In this document: piece after piece, positions 1 to 6,421 of the stretch
How positions within the stretch are numbered: position 1 is the first letter of the stretch
Layout: each line of letters begins with the position of its first letter
Assembly: GCA_012032215.1 (NCBI GenBank)
Contig: JAAURO010000064.1
Coordinates: 1 to 8,180, forward strand
Direction of reading: 5' to 3'
DNA: 8,180 nt
DNA from: Limnobacter sp.
GTDB taxonomy: Bacteria; Pseudomonadota; Gammaproteobacteria; Burkholderiales; Burkholderiaceae_B
Notes under the pieces: model-generated
The model's database searches: none
What the model saw: the letters and a program-made list of their open reading frames with translations, nothing else
What the model was told of the DNA's origin: nothing
Position numbers and translations under genes: made by a program

Positions 1-1246
1 GGCTGGTTATCCATTGCAGTGTTGGGTGAAGGTGCAGGCGGCTTTCGGCAAACAGTTCGGTGTTTCTGGCCAGTTGATCTTCGCTGCTGGAAAGTGCGGT
101 GCGCACGCCCTGGTTGTGGGCGTATACCCGGGCCTCGGTTTCACCGCTAACCAGGTTCCAGCCCGCGCGCACATCGTGGCGCATGGCGCCCAATTGCCCT
201 TGCGTAAGCCATTGCCCAAACACACCGTAGCTGGCGGTTTTTTGATCGACCAGTCCAAACGACAAAGGGTGATACAGGTTTTTGTTCACGCTGTAGGCAC
301 CGAAGTTCCATTCGTCGCCTGCGGAGCTTACCCACGTGGTTTTGTTGGCAAGCCGGGTAATGCGGAAGTCGCGTTGAGAATTGCGGGCCTTGGAAACGGT
401 GTTGGCCTGACGCGGATCGGCCTGCAATTGGGCGTAGGTCAGGCTGCCGGGCAGTTCCTGATTCATGTCGCCGGTGTTCAGATAAAACCGGGTTTCGGCG
501 GTGGGGCCAAGCTTAAAGCCTGCATTGCCATTCAGGCGGGTGTTTTTTTGTGCACTGAAATCGCGAAAGCCGTCAGATTGCAAGCGGCTTAACGACACAT
601 AGTAATCGGTTTCTCCATGAACACCGCCTGTTTTAAATGCAGCGCGGCGCAGGCCAAAGCTGCCGGCATCTGCACGGGCAGTGCTGCCACCAAAAGTATA
701 GCCCGTGGGCAATACAAAATTGACAGCCCCTCCCAGGCTGGCCGCCCCGTATTGCAGGGCATTGCTGCCTTTGTACACCTCCACGTGTTGCAGGGCAAAG
801 GGGTCGATGTCTTGAAAATCAGAGCCACCATCGGCCAGATTAATGGGGATTCCATCTTGTAGCAGGCGTATGCCACGCAGGTGAAAAGTGCGCGAAAGCC
901 CCGAACCTCGGATAGAAAGCCGTGCTTCTTCGTTCACGCGTGACTGGCTGTACACGCCGGGCACGTAATCCAGCATGTCTTTGGTGGTCATGGCGCGCCC
1001 GCTTTCAAATTCCTGTGCGGGCACCACGGCAGTGCCGCCCGGCACCTGCTGCAAATCTTCCTGCGCCTTGTGCACGCTGGCGCTGCTTAAAGCCTCGCGC
1101 TGGGCGCGCACGGTGACCGGTTCCAGCGCAGGGCTTTGTTCGGTCGGGTTGGCTGCCACAGATGCAAGTGGTAAAAACACGGCGCTTGCTAGGCACAGGC
1201 CTGTGAATTGTGGGAATAAAACAGCGTTAGAAATGTGGCGTGCCAT
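1..1246 (-). CDS. TonB-dependent outer-membrane receptor, N-terminal 415 residues (partial at left edge)
   Basis: This is an outer-membrane beta-barrel receptor that takes up a scarce ligand, typically a ferric siderophore or another metal complex, using energy from TonB-ExbBD. The frame is open from the ATG at 1246 to the window edge. Residues 1-32 look like a signal peptide with a hydrophobic core ending ASVAA. Residues 41-47 (LEPVTVR) resemble a TonB box. The plug domain spans about 66-180 and shows PGVYSQSR, LSIRGSG, LRGIRLLQDGIPI, VEVYKGSNALQYG and SLGGAVNFV, all typical plug motifs. The barrel begins near 181, with alternating strands such as RADAGSFGLRRAAFKTGG. About 300 C-terminal barrel residues lie outside the window, as the family usually has around 700. 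The plug layout is FecA-like in flavour, but the ligand cannot be read from it. There is no clear Shine-Dalgarno upstream of the ATG. An in-frame GTG further upstream is possible but would spoil the signal peptide. Confidence 0.93.
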   Translation of the reverse strand, partial: MARHISNAVLFPQFTGLCLASAVFLPLASVAANPTEQSPALEPVTVRAQREALSSASVHKAQEDLQQVPGGTAVVPAQEFESGRAMTTKDMLDYVPGVYSQSRVNEEARLSIRGSGLSRTFHLRGIRLLQDGIPINLADGGSDFQDIDPFALQHVEVYKGSNALQYGAASLGGAVNFVLPTGYTFGGSTARADAGSFGLRRAAFKTGGVHGETDYYVSLSRLQSDGFRDFSAQKNTRLNGNAGFKLGPTAETRFYLNTGDMNQELPGSLTYAQLQADPRQANTVSKARNSQRDFRITRLANKTTWVSSAGDEWNFGAYSVNKNLYHPLSFGLVDQKTASYGVFGQWLTQGQLGAMRHDVRAGWNLVSGETEARVYAHNQGVRTALSSSEDQLARNTELFAESRLHLHPTLQWITS

Positions 1247-1250
1247 GGTG

Positions 1251-1282
1251 TTTGAAGTGCAAAGAAAGAGTCGCACTTTAAA
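1251..1282 (-). promoter_or_regulatory. Inverted repeat in the leader of the TonB receptor gene
   Basis: TTTGAAGTGC (1251-1260) and GCACTTTAAA (1273-1282) are inverted arms of 10 bp with one mismatch around a 12-nt spacer. Arm centres lie 22 bp apart, about two helical turns. Read in the direction of the receptor gene, the structure ends 4 nt before the start codon. It could be an operator for a dimeric repressor or an mRNA hairpin controlling translation. It does not look like a canonical Fur box. The repeat is seen directly; its function is inferred. Confidence 0.5.
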
Positions 1283-1332
1283 CACCCGCGCCAGGGAGTG
1301 CAATTGGGCAAATTGTCTCAACTTTCTCGCGC

Positions 1333-1338
1333 TACAAT
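1333..1338 (+). promoter_or_regulatory. Possible -10 element for eptA
   Basis: TACAAT lies 26 nt before the eptA start codon and matches the sigma-70 -10 consensus at five of six positions. The best -35-like hexamer, TTGTCT at 1313-1318, is only 14 bp upstream, which is shorter than the usual 16-18 bp. The call rests mostly on the -10 match and its position. Confidence 0.25.
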
Positions 1339-1364
1339 CGGGCACGGTAAGAACAGGGGTGTAC

Positions 1365-3002
1365 ATGCGGTTTTTTGGAATTCAAAAGTGCTTGGGTGCC
1401 CAGCAGGGTTGGGTGCTGGCGGTTGGCTTTTTTCTTATGGCGTGTGCCAACGGCAGTTTTTTAACCCGGTTGCTGGAAGCGTATCCGCTGAACCAAGGCA
1501 ATGCCTTGTTTGTGGGGTCTGTTTTTGCCGTGTTTACGCTGGCCACCGCGTTTGTACTCAACCTGTTCTGCCTGGTGTTTTTTAGCCGTTGGGTGCTGGT
1601 GTTTTTTCTGTTGTGCGCCGCATCGGCTGCTTATTTTATGTCGGCTTACGGCACCGTGATCGACCAGGCCATGTTGCAAAACCTGCTGCAAACCCAGGTG
1701 GCCGAAGCGGGCGATTTGCTCTCGCCTACCTTGCTGCTGTACGTGCTGGGTTTGGGCGTGCTGCCCGCTGCGGTGGTGTGGGCCAAAATGCCCAAAGCCG
1801 GAAACTGGCTGCAAGCGCTTCGGCACAAAGTGTGTTTTGCCGTGTTTTTATTGCTTGCCATGGTGCTGCTGGTGTTGCCCTTTACCTCGCAGTATGCCTC
1901 TTTTCTGCGCGAACACAAAGCGCTGCGTTTTTACGCCAACCCCACGTATGCCACGTATTCTGCCATACGCCTGATTCACGCAAAATGGCAGGGCAGCACA
2001 CACTCCACGCCGTTGCAGTCGGTTGCCAACGATGCCCGCCTGCAAGAGCCACCAAGCCAGCACGGCGAGCTGGTGGTGCTGGTGGTGGGAGAAACAGCCC
2101 GGGCAGACCGGTTCTCGCTCAATGGTTATGCGCGGCCTACCAACCCGCTGCTTGCCCGGCAAAACGTGGTGTCTTTGCGCAATGTGACGTCGTGCGGCAC
2201 CTCCACGGCGGTATCCGTGCCCTGCATGTTTTCGTTGGGGGGGCGTAGCCAGTTCAATGACGCCACTGTTTCGAAATTTGAAAACGTGCTGGATGTGTTG
2301 CAGCGCGAGGGCGTGCATGTGCTTTGGCGCGACAACAACTCCGATTCCAAAGGAGTGGCACTTCGGGTGCCCTACGAAAATTACCGCGACCCGGCGGTGG
2401 AACCCCCAGTCGCGATGACGAATGCCGCGACACCGGCATGCTCGTAGGCCTGAAGCAATACATACAGGCACGCACGGGGCAAGATATTTTAATTGTGCTG
2501 CACCAAATGGGCAGCCACGGACCGGCCTACTACAAACGCTATCCGCCGCAGTTCGAGCAATTCAAACCCGTGTGCAAAACCAACGAGCTGGCCAGTTGCA
2601 CCGCCGAACAAATCAACAACGCCTACGACAATTCCATTTTGTACACCGATTATTTTCTGGCGCAAACCATAGAGCTGCTGAAGCAGTTTGATGGCCCCTT
2701 TGAACCCGCGCTGCTGTATGTCAGCGACCATGGCGAATCGCTTGGGGAATACGGCCTTTACCTGCACGGCGCACCGTTTGCTTTTTCGCCCAAAGAACAA
2801 ACGCATGTGGGGTGCTTTGGCCTGGTTGGGCAGCCATTTCGACTTTAAAACCGAACACCTTAAAACCGTGCAAGACTACCCGTTTACCCACGATGACCTG
2901 TTTTGCGGCTTAATGCTGACCTTTGAAGTTGAAAGCGAAGCCTGCCCCGAACGCACGCGCAAACTGCGTGCTTACAGTGCAGACCATGCGGGTGCACCTT
3001 AA
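1365..3002 (+). CDS. eptA: EptA/PmrC-type lipid A phosphoethanolamine transferase, interrupted by two compensating single-base frame breaks
   Basis: This inner-membrane enzyme moves phosphoethanolamine from phosphatidylethanolamine onto lipid A phosphates in the periplasm, lowering surface charge and polymyxin binding. AGGGG (1355-1359) stands 5 nt before the chosen ATG. The reconstructed protein has 545 residues, the usual length. Five membrane helices lie at about 16-30, 45-72, 76-93, 122-141 and 156-174, followed by a periplasmic sulfatase-fold domain from about 235. By family knowledge, E243 (in GETARA) is a metal ligand and T281 (in CGTSTAVSVPCMFS) is the nucleophile; H385, D455, H456 (SDHGES) and H468 complete the site. 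Their spacing matches MCR-1. Frame breaks: the C run at 2403-2407 needs one more C, otherwise translation stops at 2447; the G run at 2809-2812 needs one fewer, otherwise it stops at 2848. The two cancel, so the original frame reaches TAA 3000-3002. Sequencing error is more likely than inactivation. The TonB receptor gene is divergent to it. Confidence 0.9.
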
Positions 3003-4219
3003 CGGCCAGAATGCACGGAGTTCTGCGCAGGCAAACCCGCAGCAGAAAAGGGCAGGCGTTTGGCACACTGCCGGGTAACCCATTCCCACTTCAGGCCCGC
3101 CACCACCGCACCCAGCGACGCCACATGCAGCGCCAGCCACAAGCCCACCCAGCCCGAGTGCACGGCCTCTATGTGCAGCACACCCACAATCCCCAGTTGC
3201 AAAGCCAACACTACACCGCGCGGTTAAGAGCATGCATGGTTTTTTGGCCCAACCAAAGCCCTGTTGCCGCCAGCAAAGTGGCAAACAGAAAATCCCACCA
3301 CAAAGGCGCGGGCCCAAAGCCCTGCTTGTTCAGCCGTGCCTGGGTGGCCTGGGCCAGAATTTCCACCATGGGGCGGTTGGCCTCTTGGCCAAACCGGCAC
3401 TCAGCGGGGTTGGGTAACGGTCGGCTTGGGGTAAATCGGTACCAATAAGCACAATTTTTCCGGTAAGCCAGCCAAGGGGTGCCTCAAATACCAAATGGGC
3501 CGGGTAGCGCGTAAAAGGCGGCTCTACCGACCCCCGCAACTGGCGATACCACGGCAACCACTGGTGGACCGGCGCAGGCTGCCCGGTTAGCGCATACACC
3601 ATGCTGTGCCCGCTTACCGAGGGTTCTTCCACCACCTCGCGCACCACGTCATCAAAAGGGCCTGTATGTAGCCCGATGTGTGCTCTTAAGCTGGGTGGAA
3701 TCAGGTTGTCCATGAAGCTGGCCTGCGCAGGACTGAGTGGTTTGGGCGCATGGGGCGTTCGGTTGCCGGAACCTGCATCATTGCCAGCAAGGGCCCAGCC
3801 GTTGTTCTGGGCTTCAGGCTGGTTTTTCCACACAAAAAAGATACGGCTTTGCAGATTTAGCAGAGTGCGCTTTAGCTCTTCATCTTTATAGGGCTCGGTG
3901 GGGCGATCCAGTTCCAGAGTAACTCCCATGACTTTGGGCTGGGATTCATCGATGTGGTGCAGCACCTCGCTTAAGAACGCGCGGTCGATGGGATGGCGGT
4001 AGGGCAGTTTATCCAGTGTTTCATCGGTAAAGGTAATCAACACCACCTCGCTTTGCGTGGCCTGAATCAGGGGTGAATACTGCACAATGCGCAGGTCTGC
4101 CAGCCAGTTTTCTACCCAGCGAACAGGCGCTACAAAGTGTGCCACCAACACACACACCGCCGCAATGCAAAAAGCAGCCAGCCAATTGTGTAGCAGGCGG
4201 TGACGAAAAAAACCGGCAT
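2999..4219 (-). CDS. CHASE2-domain membrane protein without output domain, with three single-base frame breaks
   Basis: CHASE2 is an extracytoplasmic sensor domain usually attached to cyclases, kinases or other signalling outputs; its ligand is generally unknown. After repair the protein has 407 residues: a membrane helix at about 13-31, a CHASE2 domain at about 35-300 (ENWLADLRI, VLITFTDETLDKLPYRHPIDR, KVMGVTLELDRPTEP, GKIVLIGTDLPQADRYPTPLS), then three helices at about 309-325, 335-352 and 357-377, and a 30-residue tail. No kinase, cyclase, GGDEF or histidine-kinase domain follows, so it may signal through a partner or act alone. Start: ATG 4219 follows GGAG by 11 nt. The A run at 4206-4212 (T run on the coding strand) appears one base short, one base is missing near 3396, and one near 3212-3217, where a TAG otherwise ends the frame. 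An alternative is ATG 4275 with one base too many in the same run. Its TAA (3001-2999) overlaps the eptA stop. Confidence 0.8.
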
Positions 4220-4273
4220 GGGTTGAGAAACTCCTGGAGGGCCACCGGCAAAAGGTGGACTGAAACGGTTTTC

Positions 4274-4281
4274 ATTGTATA
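4274..4281 (-). promoter_or_regulatory. Possible -10 element for the CHASE2 gene
   Basis: On the minus strand TATACAAT (4281-4274) contains a good -10 hexamer, TACAAT, 54 nt before the ATG at 4219. It overlaps the alternative ATG at 4275, which mildly favours the downstream start. I see no convincing -35 box 16-18 bp upstream. Confidence 0.2.
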
Positions 4282-4366
4282 GGAAGGAGTGCCGACGAGT
4301 CTTCTGTTGGTGTGCGAAGGTCTGTGTGGTGGTAGTATCGCTGCTGTTTTATTGTGGAGGCACCAA

Positions 4367-4822
4367 ATGCTTGAATGCTCTTTTCGGTTGAATGGGGAAG
4401 ACTTAGGGATGTTGAGGATAGACGGATACACATTCGCTGCTTTTTCTGGATTCAGGCAGCATGTTAATCAGGCTGCCAGTCAGTGCCTTCCAGATGCAGG
4501 GCCAATCCCGAGAGGCAAGTACTATGTGGTTGACAGGGCTACTGGCATTCTTCAAAAAATCAATGCGTGGTTGCAATCCAAAAACGATTGGTTTGCGCTT
4601 TTCGCGATGGATGGGAAGATTGATGACTTTATGACCTGTGATGGCATAAGACGAGGAAACTTTCGTTTGCATCCTATGGGAGAAGAAGGGGTTAGCCTGG
4701 GATGCGTGACATTAATTAATCGATCAGACTTTGATCTGGTTTCCAGCAAATTACGGGACCAAAAACCTTTACCTGTGGGCGATGGCGGTCATTTGGCCTA
4801 TGCCATACTGACTGTGTCATGA
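4367..4822 (+). CDS. Tlde1-family (DUF2778) L,D-peptidoglycan-processing enzyme, candidate type VI secretion effector
   Basis: Characterised Tlde1 proteins are T6SS effectors with L,D-carboxypeptidase and L,D-transpeptidase-exchange activity. They act in the periplasm of rival cells on peptidoglycan peptides. This 151-residue protein carries the domain almost end to end: MLECSFRLNG start, FAAFSG (24-28 region), the GPIPRGKYYVVDR core (45-57), DWFALF (74-79), DGKIDD (82-87) and RRGNFRLHPMGEEGVSLGC (95-113). H102 and C113 are the expected catalytic pair, both present. It has no signal peptide or membrane helix, as expected for cargo loaded from the cytoplasm. Start: GGAGG (4356-4360) sits 6 nt before ATG 4367; the same frame extends upstream to 4289, but without comparable support. 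The stop overlaps the next gene by 4 bp. Codons and base composition are more AT-rich than in the flanking genes (26 of 60 bases are G or C at 4621-4680, against 34 of 60 at 7021-7080), suggesting horizontal acquisition. No VgrG, Hcp or PAAR gene is in view, so T6SS delivery is inferred. Confidence 0.85.
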   Translation: MLECSFRLNGEDLGMLRIDGYTFAAFSGFRQHVNQAASQCLPDAGPIPRGKYYVVDRATGILQKINAWLQSKNDWFALFAMDGKIDDFMTCDGIRRGNFRLHPMGEEGVSLGCVTLINRSDFDLVSSKLRDQKPLPVGDGGHLAYAILTVS

Positions 4823-5064
4823 AAATCAGAACTCTTTGGCTGGCTTTTTCTGGTGGGGTTCTATGTGTTTTAATGGCTGCTTTGCTGCTTCGCATACCTT
4901 CCGTTAGCTTGCCGTGGACAAAGCCTCTTGTAACGTGGGCTCTGGGCAATGGTTTTATTCATACACAAGACGAAATTCAGACACTCCTGTTCATGAATTA
5001 TTTTTTAGCGGTTGCTTTCTGTTGCTGCTTTGCTGCTTCTTTTCAGGTGTCGCAAGCCGGGTGA
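4819..5064 (+). CDS. Small two-helix membrane protein, candidate immunity protein to the Tlde1-like enzyme
   Basis: I do not recognise a family. The 81-residue product has a basic N terminus (MKIRT), a hydrophobic segment at about 6-25 (LWLAFSGGVLCVLMAALLL), a loop of roughly 30 residues, and a second hydrophobic segment at about 56-75, rich in Phe, Ala and Cys (three Cys in a row). The ATG lies inside the stop of the preceding gene (ATGA), so the two are almost certainly translationally coupled. An immunity role is inferred only from this coupling: Tlde1 effectors are known to be encoded beside a protein that protects the producer, and the target is periplasmic, so a membrane-anchored partner fits. 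Given the frame breaks elsewhere, the C terminus is less certain; a shift of one base near the end would extend it to 5126. A plain coupled gene of unrelated role remains possible. Confidence 0.6.
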   Translation: MKIRTLWLAFSGGVLCVLMAALLLRIPSVSLPWTKPLVTWALGNGFIHTQDEIQTLLFMNYFLAVAFCCCFAASFQVSQAG

Positions 5065-5144
5065 GGCAGGCGAGCGAAAATGAACCGCCCTGCTGGACAA
5101 GCGACGACAGGGGAACATTCAAATGAACATTGCCACACTCCACC

Positions 5145-5177
5145 GTGCCATGGTGCGAAAGCACCGATTTTGGGCAC
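5145..5177. other. Nested hairpin, possible weak terminator of the Tlde1 cassette
   Basis: The inner stem GGTGC (5152-5156) pairs with GCACC (5161-5165) around a GAAA tetraloop, followed by GATTTT. An outer GTGCC (5145-5149) can pair with GGCAC (5173-5177). The short T tract makes it a poor intrinsic terminator; it may only be an RNA or DNA structure. Confidence 0.25.
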
Positions 5178-5214
5178 AATCCTGCGCCGAGTGCTATGTC
5201 ATATTGTAGTTTTC

Positions 5215-5256
5215 TAGCTATAAAAGAACTGTTGTTTTCAAAAACACAATAGCTAT
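5215..5256. repeat. Pair of TAGCTAT repeats in an AT-rich stretch
   Basis: TAGCTAT occurs at 5215-5221 and 5250-5256. Each contains the palindromic core TAGCTA, so the pair can be read as direct or near-inverted. Between them lies TGTTTT-C-AAAAACA. It could be a regulator site or a remnant of a palindromic intergenic element; neither is shown. Confidence 0.3.
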
Positions 5257-5280
5257 TAACGAGAGGTCGGGGTGCGTACC

Positions 5281-5295
5281 TTCCACAATGTGGAA
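5281..5295. promoter_or_regulatory. Perfect 15-bp palindrome upstream of dctPQM, candidate operator
   Basis: TTCCACA-A-TGTGGAA is a perfect inverted repeat with 7-bp arms and a 1-nt centre, ending 76 nt before the dctP start codon. Its length and symmetry suit a dimeric regulator such as an IclR- or GntR-type protein. A weak sigma-70-like pair (TTCCAC 5281-5286, 16 bp, TATTCC 5303-5308) would overlap it, which would suit repression. No regulator gene is in the window, so the family is a guess. Confidence 0.5.
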
Positions 5296-5371
5296 AATCC
5301 TCTATTCCTTTTTTTTGCCAAAAGCCTATGCTTGCTTTCGCTGTCACACCTCATTGCGAAAGGAGCAATTC

Positions 5372-6403
5372 ATGTTCAACAGACGCGTATTTACAAAAAC
5401 AATGTTGTCTTCCCTGTTGGCGGCCTGTGTTCTGCCAGCTACGTTCAGTGCTGCGCAGGCTCAAGAGCCAGTGGTTATCAAATTCAGCCACGTTGTGGCC
5501 AACAACACGCCTAAGGGCCTGGCTGCAGATTTCTTTGCCAAGCGCGCAGGCGAGCTCACCAAAGGCGCAGTAAAAGTAGAGGTGTACGCCAACTCCATCC
5601 TGTACAAAGACAAAGAGGAAATGGAAGCCCTGCAAGTGGGTGCGGTGCAAATGCTGGCCCCCTCGCTGGCCAAGTTTGGCCCGCTGGGCGTGAAAGAATT
5701 TGAAGTGTTCGACTTGCCTTATCTGTTCGACAGCTACGACGATCTGCACAAAATCACCATGGGGAAAGTAGGCCAAGGCCTGATGGCCAAACTGGAGCCG
5801 CGCGGTATTAAAGGCCTGGCCTTCTGGGACAACGGCTTCAAAAGCTTTTCTGCCAACACCCCCATCAAAACGCCTGCCGACCTGAAAGGCAAAAAAATGC
5901 GTATTCAGTCCTCTAAGGTATTGGAAGATCAAATGCGCACCCTGGGAGCCATTCCACAAACCATGGCGTTTTCAGAGGTGTATCAAGCCCTTCAGACCGG
6001 CGTGGTAGATGGCACGGAAAATCCCATTTCCAACTTCTACACCCAGAAAATGTTTGAAGTGCAAAAGCACCTTAGCCTGACCGACCACGGTTACTTGGGG
6101 TATGCCGTTATTGTGAACAAAAAGTTTTGGGATGAGCTGAAACCTGAAGTCAGAACCCAGCTTGAACAAGCCATGAAAGACACCACCGACTATGCCAACT
6201 CGATTGCCAAGCAGAAAAACGATGAAGATCTGAAATCGGCCATTGCTTCTGGCAAAACCGAAGTCTTCAAGCCTTCTGCCGCAGAGCGATTGGTATTCAA
6301 AAAAGCCATGCTGCCTACCCATAAAAACATGGAAAGCCGCATTGGTGCAGAAACCATCAAAGCGGTATACGACGCCACCGGTTTCGACCCCTCCAAGCTG
6401 TAA
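5372..6403 (+). CDS. dctP: DctP, periplasmic solute-binding protein of a TRAP C4-dicarboxylate transporter
   Basis: DctP captures C4-dicarboxylates such as malate, succinate and fumarate in the periplasm and delivers them to DctQM. The product has 343 residues, the normal family length. Residues 1-30 form a signal peptide (NRR, hydrophobic core, SAAQA before QEPVV). The mature protein shows the family path: IKFSHVVANNTPKG (36-49), VEVYANSILYKDKEEMEALQVG (69-90), FDLPYLF (113-119), KGKKMRIQSS (172-181) with R177 as the expected carboxylate-binding arginine, and VVDGTENPISNFYTQKMFEVQKH (211-233) followed by HGYLGYAVIVNKKFW. The start ATG is preceded by AAGGAG (5360-5365) at 6 nt; the frame is open upstream to 5288, but that extension lacks a ribosome binding site and would bury the signal peptide. 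It is first of three genes, 18 nt ahead of dctQ. The palindrome at 5281-5295 may control it. The family assignment is firm; the exact substrate is inferred from similarity to DctP. Confidence 0.95.
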   Translation: MFNRRVFTKTMLSSLLAACVLPATFSAAQAQEPVVIKFSHVVANNTPKGLAADFFAKRAGELTKGAVKVEVYANSILYKDKEEMEALQVGAVQMLAPSLAKFGPLGVKEFEVFDLPYLFDSYDDLHKITMGKVGQGLMAKLEPRGIKGLAFWDNGFKSFSANTPIKTPADLKGKKMRIQSSKVLEDQMRTLGAIPQTMAFSEVYQALQTGVVDGTENPISNFYTQKMFEVQKHLSLTDHGYLGYAVIVNKKFWDELKPEVRTQLEQAMKDTTDYANSIAKQKNDEDLKSAIASGKTEVFKPSAAERLVFKKAMLPTHKNMESRIGAETIKAVYDATGFDPSKL

Positions 6404-6421
6404 AAACCAGGAACGTTCATC

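Larger units (their letters stand above)
5065..5371. other. Noncoding leader region between the Tlde1 cassette and dctP
   Basis: I find no convincing gene in these 307 bases. They hold two copies of GAACATT 12 bp apart (5113-5119, 5125-5131), a nested hairpin (5145-5177), two TAGCTAT copies 35 bp apart (5215-5221, 5250-5256), a perfect 15-bp palindrome (5281-5295), a run of eight T (5309-5316) and the dctP ribosome binding site. The promoter of dctPQM must lie here unless the operon is read through from upstream. Confidence 0.6.

Noticed and set aside
14..592. Open plus-strand frame of 192 codons over the left end
   Set aside because: It is antisense to the TonB receptor, which has clear motifs throughout this stretch; the plus-strand product is not recognisable.
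975..1364. Upstream in-frame extension of eptA by 130 codons
   Set aside because: It crosses the divergent promoter region and the receptor coding region. The AGGGG site and the membrane-protein N terminus fix the start at 1365.
1848..2471. Minus-strand open frame of 207 codons opposite eptA
   Set aside because: His/Arg/Gln-rich shadow frame; the plus strand encodes conserved phosphoethanolamine transferase motifs over the same bases.
5152..5165. NtrC-type binding site
   Set aside because: The half-sites GGTGC and GCACC are in the opposite order from the NtrC consensus (GCAC...GTGC).
5171..5185. Possible sigma-54 promoter (GG-N10-GC in TGGGCACAATCCTGC)
   Set aside because: The spacing fits, but the -24 TGGCAC and -12 TTGC contexts do not, and it overlaps a hairpin.
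4991..5347. Minus-strand open frame of 118 codons in the dctP leader
   Set aside because: It runs back into the small membrane gene, has no ribosome binding site that I can see, and shows no recognisable domain.
5351..5959. Minus-strand open frame of 202 codons opposite dctP
   Set aside because: Shadow of the intact, well-conserved dctP gene.
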